Assembly (NCBI GenBank): GCA_003254885.1
Contig: QANT01000710.1
Span: 45,879-109,878 of the forward strand
DNA length: 64,000 nucleotides
Direction of reading: 5' to 3'
Source of the DNA: Purshia tridentata
Taxonomy: Eukaryota > Streptophyta > Magnoliopsida > Rosales > Rosaceae
A program made the position numbers and the translations under genes. Positions 11,903 through 23,100 of this stretch are shown one piece after another. The notes under the pieces were generated by a model that did not search any database, was not told where the DNA came from, and worked only from the letters and a program-made list of their open reading frames with translations. Positions within the stretch are counted from its first letter, which is position 1. Each line of letters begins with the position of its first letter.

Positions 11903-12333
11903 TAAAAATCCGTACAAGTTTCACACCCACAGACCCACTCAACTCACAGTCTGAGAAACAGGAGTTGGAATTTTAAGTAAAGGTTTTGGCTCAATCAGAA
12001 ATTCAGAACCCAATTTCTTGTTTGTTTCTTTCTTTCTCTCTTTTATAATTTGAAGCAGAAGCCGACGAATCAAAGCGCGTTGCAGTTTACACAAATACAG
12101 TCATCCTCATTATGATTCTCTTTGTTCTTTCTCCACCTGCCACTTCCAGATTTACTGCAATGAATGAATGACCTCTTGCTTCTATTAGAGACAAGCTCCT
12201 CTGCTCCTCTTTCTCTCTCTCTCTCTGCACTCTTCTTTTCTTTCCGTGCTGGGATCGTCGCAAAATCTCTTTGCACCCACCACTCGATCTGAGGCTGAAG
12301 CTTCTACAGAAGGAAGCAGCTTAATTCGTCACT

Positions 12334-12607
12334 GTAAGTTGTCTCACCAAAATCTAATTACTCTCTACTTGGCATCTGTTTGGTTGCTGAGAAAGCTGAC
12401 AAGAAATTAAGCATTTTGGTTAATGTATCAACACCACCGTGCTGGAAATTGAATCAGCTGTTCTGGGTTTTCCTCAGAAAAAAGAAAAAAGCAATCTTTT
12501 CTACTACTTTCCTTTTATCACTCCAGTTTCTCAGTAGCCAAACGTGAAAGTTATACTGCTTTCGTAAACTCAGATCCTTTTCTCACCTCCTGCTTAAAAT
12601 GTTACAG
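12334..12607 (+). other. Predicted 5' UTR intron of the methyltransferase gene
   Basis: A strong donor (ACT|GTAAGTT) at 12334 pairs with a pyrimidine-rich tract and acceptor GTTACAG ending at 12607. Splicing removes the ATG at 12599 and leaves the ATG at 12629 as the first codon, which is why that start was chosen for the coding region. Confidence 0.6.
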
Positions 12608-12628
12608 ATTCGAAGCTTGAAAATCGAA

Positions 12629-13507
12629 ATGGGGAAATCAGGTGCAGCTGGAAACAGAGACTGGACCCAGATCTACGCCATCTACGGCCTGGACCAGTGG
12701 CAGACCATCCTTTTCCTGGTCTTCCACGCCGTGCTATTTACCATTTTGTCCCTGCTTTACTTGACCTACTTCGACCCCATCACGCTCTTCTTCCACCGCG
12801 TCCTCCCCATCGGCTCGGCCCGCTTCGCCGCCGGCTTCACCGGCTCCGTCACCGCGCTCTCCGCCCTCTGCCTCTTCTTCGCCTCCGCCCACTTCCTCTA
12901 CTCCTCCCTCCCCCTTCACTACGACATCGTCCAGCGTATGGTGACCTCCGTCAACGACTGGTCAACGGTGAAGCACGCTCTCGACCTCGGCTGCGGCCGC
13001 GGCATCCTCTTAAACGCCGTGGCGACCCAGATGAAAAAAGAAGGGAGCTCGGGCCGGGTCGTGGGCCTGGACCGGTCCAAAATGACGAGCTTGTCCTCCA
13101 CTTTAAGGACTGCCAAGCTGGAAGGGGTGGGGGAGTACGTGACGTGCCGTGAGGGCGACCCCAGGCGACTGCCGTTCGGGGACAACTACTTCGACGTGGT
13201 GGTATCGGCTGTGTTCGTCCACACCGTAGGGAAGGAGTACGGGCAGCGCACGGTGGAGGCCTCGGCGGAGAGGATGAGGGTGGTGGGGGAGCTCGTGAGG
13301 GTGTTGAAGCCCGGTGGGGTCGCGGTCGTGTGGGACCTAGTGCACGTGCCAGAGTACGTGCGGCGGTTGCAGGAGCTGAAGATGGAGGACATTCGGGTGT
13401 CGGAGCGGGTGACGGCGTTCATGGTTAGTAGCCACATCGTGTCGTTTCGCAAGCCCAGTCAGCACGTTTTTGGGGCTGGGGAGGTCCGGCTGGACTGGAG
13501 ATGCTGA
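12629..13507 (+). CDS. Membrane-anchored SAM-dependent methyltransferase
   Basis: The product (292 residues from ATG 12629) is a class I methyltransferase using S-adenosylmethionine; its substrate is unknown. Two hydrophobic segments, about residues 27-45 and 66-90, suggest membrane anchoring ahead of the catalytic domain. Motif I is ALDLGCGRG (about residues 117-125), followed by GRVVGLDRS (acidic loop binding the SAM ribose), FDVVVSAVFVHTVG (motif II region) and LKPGGVAVVWD (motif III). The coding region is one exon and very GC-rich compared with its surroundings, which produces long meaningless frames on both strands. An in-frame ATG at 12599 would add 10 residues but falls within the predicted leader intron. 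From memory it resembles the uncharacterised Arabidopsis gene At5g54400, a near neighbour of TRS130 there as here. Confidence 0.87.
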   Translation: MGKSGAAGNRDWTQIYAIYGLDQWQTILFLVFHAVLFTILSLLYLTYFDPITLFFHRVLPIGSARFAAGFTGSVTALSALCLFFASAHFLYSSLPLHYDIVQRMVTSVNDWSTVKHALDLGCGRGILLNAVATQMKKEGSSGRVVGLDRSKMTSLSSTLRTAKLEGVGEYVTCREGDPRRLPFGDNYFDVVVSAVFVHTVGKEYGQRTVEASAERMRVVGELVRVLKPGGVAVVWDLVHVPEYVRRLQELKMEDIRVSERVTAFMVSSHIVSFRKPSQHVFGAGEVRLDWRC

Positions 13508-13852
13508 CGTGGAGGCCCATCTCGGCCCAAATAGAGAAGAAGAAGAAGAAGATAGTGAAATAGCATAAAAATACATAACCAACCTTGAGACTTTGAGTAT
13601 AATTAATTAGTCTTCTGGAGAGGCGAAGCTGACCCAGATGGCAGATGCTTGGTGGGAATTTTAAATATACATGTAGAAGTAGAATCTAGTTTGTCATGAT
13701 ATATCAAGTTTTCTTCCATATATGTATTTATATAGTTTGTTCATCTATTTATATACTCACTCTATACTCTATAGGTGACTTTATATGGGTTTTCTACTCA
13801 GTTTCTTGGCTAATTTGTATAAACTTTTATGAAATTAGAATCAATATTATGT

Positions 13853-14360
13853 GAGTAATATACTCCTATTGTGTCCCTGCTAATTTTCAACTTCAGTTTG
13901 GGGGAGCTCCAGTTCTTGCTCTTTACTCATATGGGTTTTACAATCCAATCATACATCAAACAAACTTAAAAAAATATTCGAATATATGTTCAAATGTGCA
14001 AAATACTTTGTGTTAGAGTTTCGAACGTCTATTATAAAACTGCTCTCATTTATATTCGGATGTTTGAAATTCAAATATTAGGAGAGCATTTGAACGCTTT
14101 GTTTGACTTATTTCAATGGTTTGTTTTAGAAATACTCTCCTCTACGTTCAAAGGCATAAGAAAAAGAAAGAATTCAAATTAAATAATCTAGGTATTGATG
14201 CTTCAATTTGATAATAAGCTGAATTTAATTTTACACCAAATTTCATTCTAATGAGGCTCCAAAGGCAAAGAGTAATATACTCCTATTGTGTCCCTGCTAA
14301 TTTTCAGCTTCAGTTTGGGGGAACTCCAAATTTCATTCTAATGAGGCTCCAAAGGCAAAG
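13853..14360. repeat. Interleaved direct repeats downstream of the methyltransferase gene
   Basis: A 58-base segment at 13853-13910 (starts GAGTAATATACTCC) recurs at 14270-14327 with two or three changes. A second 35-base segment at 14236-14270 (contains TTCATTCTAATGAGGC) recurs at 14326-14360. The copies abut, giving an ABA-like mosaic that suggests stepwise local duplication. Confidence 0.65.
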
Positions 14361-15182
14361 TAAAAGGCGATGGAATTGAAAAGGATAGTGATATTTTTAA
14401 ATGGGTGGGATGCAGATTCTCTTGTGGAGGTTGTGAGTTGATACTAGTGATGGTAGGGTTAGGGTGTTGTGAAGTCGCAATCATATATCTTTGATAGTGA
14501 AACGTGCAATGTCGAGTGGGTATGAGTTTGGTTGAGAATTAAATCCCATTGCATCCAACTTTTCTCAACAAAACCAACAAAACTTTGGTCCGTACGGTTT
14601 TCTCAAATTTCATTCAATAATCTTGTGACGTTTTTAAATAGCAAGGACCCTTCTTCAACTTTGGTGTTAATATTATCTTTAATAAACTTTATATCATACT
14701 CATACTTTTGGGGTTGTTTGGTTAAGTGAAGCCAACTCCAGCAAAACCACAATATGATTAATTATGTTTAATTTCGAGTAAAGCCTATTGTTATTGAATG
14801 CCAATATTATTATAGATGATGAGGTCCATACAAATACAATTGGTGAGTAATCAGTCCCTTCAGCTTGGCGACTTGTGAGTGAGTGAGTGAGTTAAATGCA
14901 GCATGTGTTTTTATGACTCTATGCTACGTGGGCTCATGTCCCTCTCTATATGCATATATAATGCACCATGTGCATTGTCTAATTATTATTTATTTTTGGG
15001 AAACTTGTATCCTTCATTAAACTTCAATGTCATCACCCTTTTTCATTTTTAGTCCGGGACCATATCTTCAATGTGCCCCATCCATATTTTCAAATATGGA
15101 TACTGGGTTTGCAAATTAATTCCCATTGCATATTTGAGCTCTTTCGGACTATTGCTCGAGAGATTTTTTTTTTTTTTTTTTT

Positions 15183-15260
15183 ATATAAGATTTTATTATT
15201 GAGTACTGAAAATGACAANTTTTCATATAAGATTTTATTATTGAGTACTGAAAATGACAA
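15183..15260. repeat. Direct repeat around an ambiguous base (N)
   Basis: A ~36-base unit containing ATTATTGAGTACTGAAAATG occurs twice in a row (about 15183-15218 and 15224-15260), separated by the N at 15219 and a few T. The N at the junction suggests an unresolved read or a gap-fill boundary rather than necessarily a true duplication. Confidence 0.6.
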
Positions 15261-16268
15261 AAAATTTCTTCTAGTTTAGATAAAGTATACTAATTTCTTA
15301 TATTTCAGATTTTATTTTTTATATTTGTCATTTATCATGTGTTGAGACTTGAGAGCATACCTTGAAAGTGTAAAATTTATTGTTATAATATAAGACTTTA
15401 TTACAAGTCACTTATTTGGATTATGAAGCTGTTTGCACTTCATCACTTAAATTAAAAATAAAATCAACTTGCCACTTAAAATTTTAAAAATCTGCAATGT
15501 CATGCCTCCATCCAATTTCATTAGCTTTTCTATCATTTTTCAGGGGTTTACAAATATTTACAAATATTTATTGATTCGTTTTAGTTAAAAGCTATTTTTT
15601 TCTAAATAAGTTGCTGATAATATTTGTGTTTGTGAAGTTGATAAAGTGGATTGATGCAGTCAGAATCCTTGCTATCTCAGCGAAAAGCAGGGAAACAAAC
15701 TGGGAAGTAGGGAGTGAGGGTGGAAATATAAGGAATTAGTTGGGGAATAAAATTATATAATTTTTGACTCTAATGATCCAAATTTTAGATTATAAAGATA
15801 AAAATATGAAATTATTTGGATTTTAAGTATAAAAAATGTCCGCATTATATGCAATGTGCCCATGCTAGCATTTCTGATAATTCTCGGATAAGATTACACA
15901 AACTTTTCTTGGGTTCTAATTTTGTATCCGTCTGGGATGAGGTTTATGGTATTGGTACCATAACTTCAACACCCTTTAGTTGGCAACTTGGCATATATAA
16001 TATATAGTTTTTTTCCCCTTTTCTGGATTTCTATTGAAATTTCGATTGTTTTCATATATTTTCTACCTTTAGTTTCTTCCAAGACTTCCATCTTATTATC
16101 CCTGACAGAAGAGATAATGGGTGGACCTGAGAACAATAAAGTGAGTTGTGTTGGTGAAGTTGATAGCATGGAATTTTATTTTTGGTGCAATTCGTCGTGA
16201 TAAGTCCTGTCAGTCGTGGGTGGCTTTTGATGCCGATAAATAGAGTGTGATGGGCACATGAAAACAAC

Positions 16269-16340
16269 GGTCCCATGGTCTAGTGGTTAGGACATTGGAC
16301 TCTGAATCCAGTAACCCGAGTTCAAATCTCGGTGGGACCT
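16269..16340 (+). tRNA. tRNA-Gln (anticodon CUG)
   Basis: A 72-base tRNA can be folded. The acceptor stem pairs GGTCCCA with TGGGACC and T at 16340 is the discriminator base. The D-arm is GTCTAGTGGTTAGGAC; the anticodon stem pairs TTGGA with TCCAG around loop CTCTGAA, with CTG at 16302-16304; the T-arm is CCGAGTTCAAATCTCGG. Internal promoter boxes are TGGTCTAGTGG and GTTCAAATC. There is no intron and, as usual for eukaryotes, no encoded CCA. It stands alone between two protein genes. Confidence 0.96.
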
Positions 16341-16342
16341 TA

Positions 16343-16348
16343 TTTTTT
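16343..16348 (+). terminator. RNA polymerase III terminator (T6)
   Basis: A run of six T begins three bases after the tRNA-Gln discriminator base, the usual stop signal for polymerase III. Confidence 0.85.
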
Positions 16349-17170
16349 ACTCTTCCGTTGTTGCTTTCCTGTATTGTGATTCTGAAACAAATTCTAATTC
16401 TAGCATAAATAATAATAAAACATTAAAAACTCCAAATTGTAGATCCCATATGGAAAAAAATTCATTTTCTTTGGTTGCACAATCAATTTAAAATCAAACG
16501 ACGGATTTTTGACAACTCAACAACTCGTATATTAATTTCACTTTTCTCGTACTTAAGAGAATTTGTGTTCAAAATAACTGGTACACTTAACCAGGAATGG
16601 TCCCAAATGAATGCCACTCACAGATTTTGCCCCAAAAAAAAACTAAATGTTGGTTTCATTAATATTTTATTATTCTTACATTTTTATAACCCACAAATGA
16701 GATGACAGCGTAGGCTTCAAGCTTTCAACCATATCAACTTTATGAACTCGTGCAAACCAAATATACAACTTAATCAACAGCATCAGTATACTTCTTCTGA
16801 ATTCAATATTCTATCAAAACAATGAATTTTTACAACAAGTAGGAAAAAAATCAATGCCTTTTGTGGATCTCTAGACTGAATTGTACAGGAAGAATACAAA
16901 TTCCGCTATGCACAAGGCAGGATGTCAAATAAAGCGAACGCGAACTACCTAATGCAAACTAATTTCAACTAAGCTGATTTTCCAACTCTCATAAAAACAC
17001 ACAAAAAGAAAAGAAAAGAAATTACAGATTTACAAATTCCCAGGATATCAAAATGGGAAACCTAAATTTATCTCTATAGCTGTATCAGAAACATGTCCAA
17101 CTGTATAGAGTGGAAATTATAATGACCTGAGGCAACTTGAATCCAGGAGAGGAAACTGGGCTGATAGCAA
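16349..17170. other. Spacer and probable TRS130 3' UTR
   Basis: No gene was recognised. The part nearest 17171 is the likely 3' untranslated region of TRS130, which is transcribed leftwards. Confidence 0.5.
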
Positions 17171-20100
17171 TCATGCAGGAATGCAGAAAGAGGAGCTCAG
17201 AGTTGGAGGCAAGACACAAACCAGATGAGGCCCAGCAGGATTGCAACTTATATTTGATTCAACAACATCTGGCAGACCCAGTTGAGGAGGCCGAACATAA
17301 CCTGCCACTAGGGGCACACATAGTATTGATATTTCTATCCTTGAACCTGTCATGGTAAGAAAAATTTGATGATGATGCTGCTAGAAAGAGAAGTGAAACC
17401 ATTTTTTCCTAGCTATGAGCCACGAGATATTTTCCTTAATAAAAACAAATGCATGAGATTAAGCAGTTCACAAAACCTTGCTTTGTGGAGAGAGAAACAT
17501 GCCCTCTTTTCCTCCCAGCAATCATCCAATTCTCAGTATTTGCATCGACTTCATATAACACCTCATCCTGCTGCACAAGCACTAAAAATTATTAATATAA
17601 TTTTTTTGTTGAGAATTGCAGTCCATTATAGTGGGTCATAACTGCCTATAGTACTCAGATTTTAACAAATGATAATTCAAACACAACCCTCATTCGGCAT
17701 CTAGCAAAGGTAGCAGGATAGGACTCAAAAATACGCTTAAAAGATGCACATGATCCCACTCTACTCCAGTTCAACGAGTGAAAAATGTAAGATAAAGTAC
17801 AACATCTCTTTCTAATTATGCAATTCTACCTTCCTAAAACTGTAAATCTGACCCCAACCTGGCCAAATAGTTTAGCTTCAGTTGAGCAGAATGTTGTTTT
17901 AAACTTTCAAGGTTCTTAAAAATGATTTTCATTAGAGCAACCAATATGAAGCATAAGAGACCTAAAGATCAAGGGGTATTAAAACCTTGAAAAAGAGATG
18001 AATGACATACACCATTAGACCATCTTATATGGAGGTATAATATTCACGATAAATATCACAGTAACTAAAGTTTCTGTTGACCATGGCCAAATGGTGATGC
18101 AACATTTCAAATCATTTCACTAAAAGGTGACATGGACCAGATATGACACCACCCCAGTTTTTGAGCGAAAAAACTAAATGAACTAAATTGCAACTGTATG
18201 AAATTCTGTTTTGGCTTAAAAACGGTTTAACACTAACATAAATGTTCATTCAGCAATAAAAGAAGAATAATAGAAGGAGTAAACTATCAGCATCATAAGA
18301 TTTAACCATCAAAATTAACTTGTTAAATGGGATCACACCATGCTTACATTGTTATGGAAAACTTCGTTCTCCTCAAACTCCTTTAATCTTTCAACCCTCC
18401 ATTTCATGTTAACAAGCTGCCCAACCCTAAGGCCACCAGAAGGTAGAGGAAGAAAACCAACAGCTAGGACTGGATCAAGCACAGGCCTTTGCAAAACAAG
18501 AGCACTTCTGAAAATTAAATCTTGTCTAGCACCCTCAGAAGATTCTGCAGCCACAGGTTGGTGCGCTCCAATAGTTCTATCACCAGAAATCCCATATCTA
18601 ATATTGAGGATACTATCTGATTGAAGAGCCTTAGCTTCATCTGCAGGAATAAAAAAAAGAAACGAAATGAAAAGATACATTGGTTATGTCAAATGTAAGA
18701 TAGTGGTTAATATGAAAGGATTCAAAACTAAATCTAAATTGGCAGCAGTTAAACCTTTTAGCACTTGGTTTATATATAATCTTTTAGCCTTTGTAAGTAA
18801 TTGTAAAATTTTCAAAAAACTCATCAAAATGCATTCATTTGCTTGTGCTGACTCAAAGAATGGAGCGTAGAAACATGCCAGCATTTATGACATAAATGAA
18901 CATCAATACCTTCTACATTTGCCTTCCCTAAGCATATACTGAATAACATTCCTGCTCTAGAATTTGGAGAAACAACAAGTGGAAAGTAGCCTGAAGTTGG
19001 TCTCCCATCACCTTGTCCAGTATTAACAAATCCATCTTGAAGATCAAGCCAAGCATCATAGATAGTCAATGTGGCTTTCACTTCAGAGTGTAGAATCACC
19101 TGGAAGTAATATCAACCACCGTGAGATCAAAGAAGAAACATATATCATAATGTGATCACCTCTGCTGTTTCAAGGATCTATAAGCATTTATTTTGGAAAT
19201 TGCAAGAAATTTTTAAATCTAACATGGTAAAGTGCAATCGGCAATCATATCCAGGCTATGTACAAAAGCATCATTCATTCTAAGATAATTGGTTGCAATT
19301 ATATTTTGAGGAGACGAACAGAATTTCCAAGTTTTGGCACACACACACATACGCAGGATCACACATGTCACATCTAAAAGATCCAACCCCCATATTAGGG
19401 CAGTATCAGTATGTCCTGAATACATAGCAATAGAAAATATATATGTTTTCTTAAGAACCATAGATGGTAAGGTATACATGAAACTAATAATTATTATTAT
19501 ATGTTGTCCTGCACATCAGGCAAGGTGATTATTCAGAAAATAAATAACTACTAAAACAAACAAAAATATGTGATAATAACAATAAAGAAATAAGGAAACA
19601 GAATTTGCAGTGAAATTCTGCAAGGATGATATGGAAACAACAAAGAATTCTTAAATATCTGGTTGTGAATATTCCCAAATTCAAGTATGAGAACTAACCC
19701 CTTGGCCAAAAAAAAAAGAAAAAAAAGTATGAGAACTAACCCATAAATTTTGCATTACAGAAAACTGATTATTAACTTTTCATAAAGAAGAGTGCTTGTG
19801 AAAACTAAATAACATGTACCTGCAGAAGCAAAGTACCATCATTGCATTTATCTGCAACTCGCGTGCTCACATGGAAAGGATCAGTAAAATGCACAGCTAG
19901 GGTCCTGCACATCACACAGGTTTATAATTATTAAAAGGCATCTAGAACTTTGAAAAGCCAAGAACAGAAAATAGAAAATAATCTAAAGTAAGATCTGAGA
20001 GGATGATGTAAAACGAGAAATGCCTCTCAAATATCTGATTGTGAGATATTCCAAATTCAAGTTTCAGTGCTACTGTCCTCATTCCATCCAAATTGATTTG

Positions 20101-23100
20101 TCTCTGGGAAGCCACTGCAATAAAACATGATGCGTCATATACAGGTAAACAGTTGGAAGCACAAAAATCATATACACATAGAACACACGATTATAAGAAC
20201 ACAACCAAAAGATTTGCATCATATTCGCAACCTGAAGATGATCCTCTTGCAAGGTTTTCGCTGATAGCACGAATTGGAATCCATAAAATAGACGTCAAAT
20301 TGCTTGCCCAATCTGGAAACTCTACTCTACCATCACACAGAGTCAACCGCTCAAAATCTTTATCAACAGCTAAAGAACTATGTTTTAGAGTACCATTACA
20401 GTCGGCCATGCCAACTGAACTCTTTGATGCATCAGCATAGCTCTCTATCTCAATAACATGTGATTCTTCAATTTTAAGACCAGGACCAGTATCAACATAC
20501 AATACAGCACCTTTGAGGGAGTAGTTAATGGGCCTTACTATAATCCCAACCCACTGAGGTTCATTTATAAGCAAAGCAGAAGAAATAGCTGCAGCAAGAT
20601 CAACCAGAGGTCTCGGTTCAAAAACCTAGGAAATAAAAGGTCAATTAGATGGTAAAATATCACAAGTACATTTAGAAAAATGAACTCAAAGAAAACTTCG
20701 TCAAAGTTATGTACTGATTCTGGATACAAATTTATTATAGGTACAAATAAAAGAACAGTGGTAAACTAATAATTTTGTATACAATGGTTAGAAACACAGC
20801 TATACTTAAGGAACGGCACCTTCAAGATAGGTCTAGGAGGCTTTTCATAACTCATAAAATCTTCACTGTCTTCAGGGCCACCCTTGGAAAAGCTATGAGA
20901 TCTGAATCTTAATTGCCCTATCTGCCCAGTAAGAACCCCCAAGACATATGAACCTGGTTTTTGGGGGGGTAAATCCAAGGTAATGGTATTCTCACCAGGC
21001 TTTAGTACAATTGCAGTAGAGCTCCTTAATGGCTGAAATATCAGATGAAATAATCCAAAGTCATATAGAGTGCTCATATAACTTGTAAGCTGAAATGGCT
21101 GCCATGAAAATGCATTTCAAGTCCAACAAATACCTTAGCAACCTCATCAGTACTAAATATTGCATTCAATGTGAGACTTAGTGAATCAAGAGTTATATCA
21201 TCAGGAAAGCCACTCCAGAATGTTACAGATAGAGTACCAGGATCCCCATCACATAATTCTAATGGAGGCCCAGGATTACCCGAAAATGTAATTAATGATG
21301 ACACGTCTAGTGGCAAAGGTTGCTTCATTTCACCATGTGCTAGGCGAACAACCTCTGACTGAAAAGCCTGGCGTTCCCTGGTCAAAAACAAGCCTTTATC
21401 TAAAGAAAGCAGTCTCACACAAGATGATAGATAGCCAGCTTGATCATCGAGTATTTTCTGACACTCTGCTAAATTGGGCAGGACTTCTGACAATAAATCC
21501 TGCCACCCTTCACCTGCGTAAAGGGCGCAGACCTTTTCATATGACTTTGCAGCTAGATCAAAGTTGCCACGCTTAAAACAGACAGCTGCTATTTCTCCAT
21601 CAAGAACAACTCCGTGTCTTTTCCACCAGGATTGATGATAATTGTCTGCAGCGCCTTTAGTTAGCTCCAGATATTTTTGCTGTCAACATCAGAATTTATA
21701 ATCAAGAAAAATGAATGAATGTGTGTGCACAAGTTGTCACAAGAGAGAGAGAGAGAGAGAGTAGTAAATTCAACAACAAAACACTGAAAACACAGAGTAG
21801 TCAAACAATGTGAAAATGTGAATTAGGAATCTAGGTTCTCTAAGTATATTGCTTTGAAAAAAGGAAACAACTTTAACTTTTTGTTTATATGGGAAAATAA
21901 AAAGAATGTAACTTTAATAGTAGAAATTTCATACTAAAAGTGCACAATATTTAGCTAAAATTTTGTAAGGAAGGAGGAATTTATCATTTGATAAAATGGT
22001 AATACCAACAGGAAAAACAGATGTAACCAAAAATCATATGGATCTATAGAAGAATTTATCATTTCAATAATCCTGCATGGTCAGTAAACTACAAATAAGA
22101 AAGTGCATGCTTCATGTATGTAGTCAGCTGTTCATACCTCAAACTCCTCTATAGATGACAAAGACTTCCATAGATCAGGATTAGAAACTGTATTGTGTAG
22201 AGCATGTTCAGCAGCAACATAAATCTCTGCAAGTCTCATGGGCCGATCAATTGAGCTCTCAGAAATTCCAGGTGAAGAGTTAGTACGTGACATAACACTT
22301 GATTGTACTTTTTGTAATGAGGACATCTTAAATGATGCATCTGAACCTGAACTGCCATCATATATCATGACTACATTACAACTCAAATATGCAATTTTGA
22401 AGGACATAAAACATACACTCTTGAGATAAAATATTTAATGAAACAACAATGAATCTCTTAAGAACAGATAGCACTACGTTTACTTTAATTCATGAATTTC
22501 CATTACCCATCAATAAAATTTTGGCGACCATCAAACATTTCAAGCATATTTCCGGCAGAAAGAGAAGCCCTCCTCCGATTAGCCTCACGTAATAGTAGAG
22601 AAGGTTCAAGAGGCAACGCTTTTCTCTGAACACCAAAATGCTTGGTTGCTGGAGTTGTCTGTAGAATTATCTGTGAAAAAAAGATATTTTAATTTAAGAA
22701 ATGCCTTTGCAACAAACTCAAATAAAGCCATTTGTACAACAATAGCAACTTTAGAAGATAAAATGTGAAATTGCTATATCAATTATCATTAGTCAAATGT
22801 TTAATTTCATATAAAAGACCTGTGATTTCACCTTGTAACAAGGATGACACTAATATCCTTGTGAGGATTTGATTAAGGTGGTAGATGAGGTATATTTACA
22901 ATTATTAAAGTAAGCAACTAATATGTTCAAATTTGAGAAGTTATGAGGGATCAGAAGTTCAATTGTGAAATTTTCATGAAACATAGGTCAAACAAAGCTT
23001 TCAAGGCAAAAATGGATATAATCATCATTTCCAATGTTGATGGTTTTTTCGTTATATTAACACTTTGACATAAAGGGCATTCAGAGAAATCTAAGGGAGC

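Larger units (their letters stand above)
6715..12333. other. AT-rich spacer with small repeats; promoter side of two genes
   Basis: No protein gene is supported in this 5.6-kb stretch. It holds a 36-bp direct repeat pair (6919-6954, 7205-7240), a tRNA-derived SINE copy near 7412-7499, and a poly(A) micro-insertion (10072-10113). The right end contains the 5' leader of the methyltransferase gene. Short frames such as 9084-9272 and 9668-9928 have no recognisable domain. Confidence 0.6.
13508..16268. other. Spacer between methyltransferase and tRNA-Gln
   Basis: The first part is probably methyltransferase 3' UTR. The spacer contains a mosaic of duplicated segments (13853-14360), a T18-20 run near 15163-15181, and a direct repeat with the only ambiguous base of the window (15219). 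No protein gene was recognised. Confidence 0.6.

Noticed and set aside
12697-13185. Several long frames on both strands inside the methyltransferase gene
   Set aside because: They are Arg/Leu/Pro- or Gly/Glu-rich shadows caused by the high GC content of the true coding frame.
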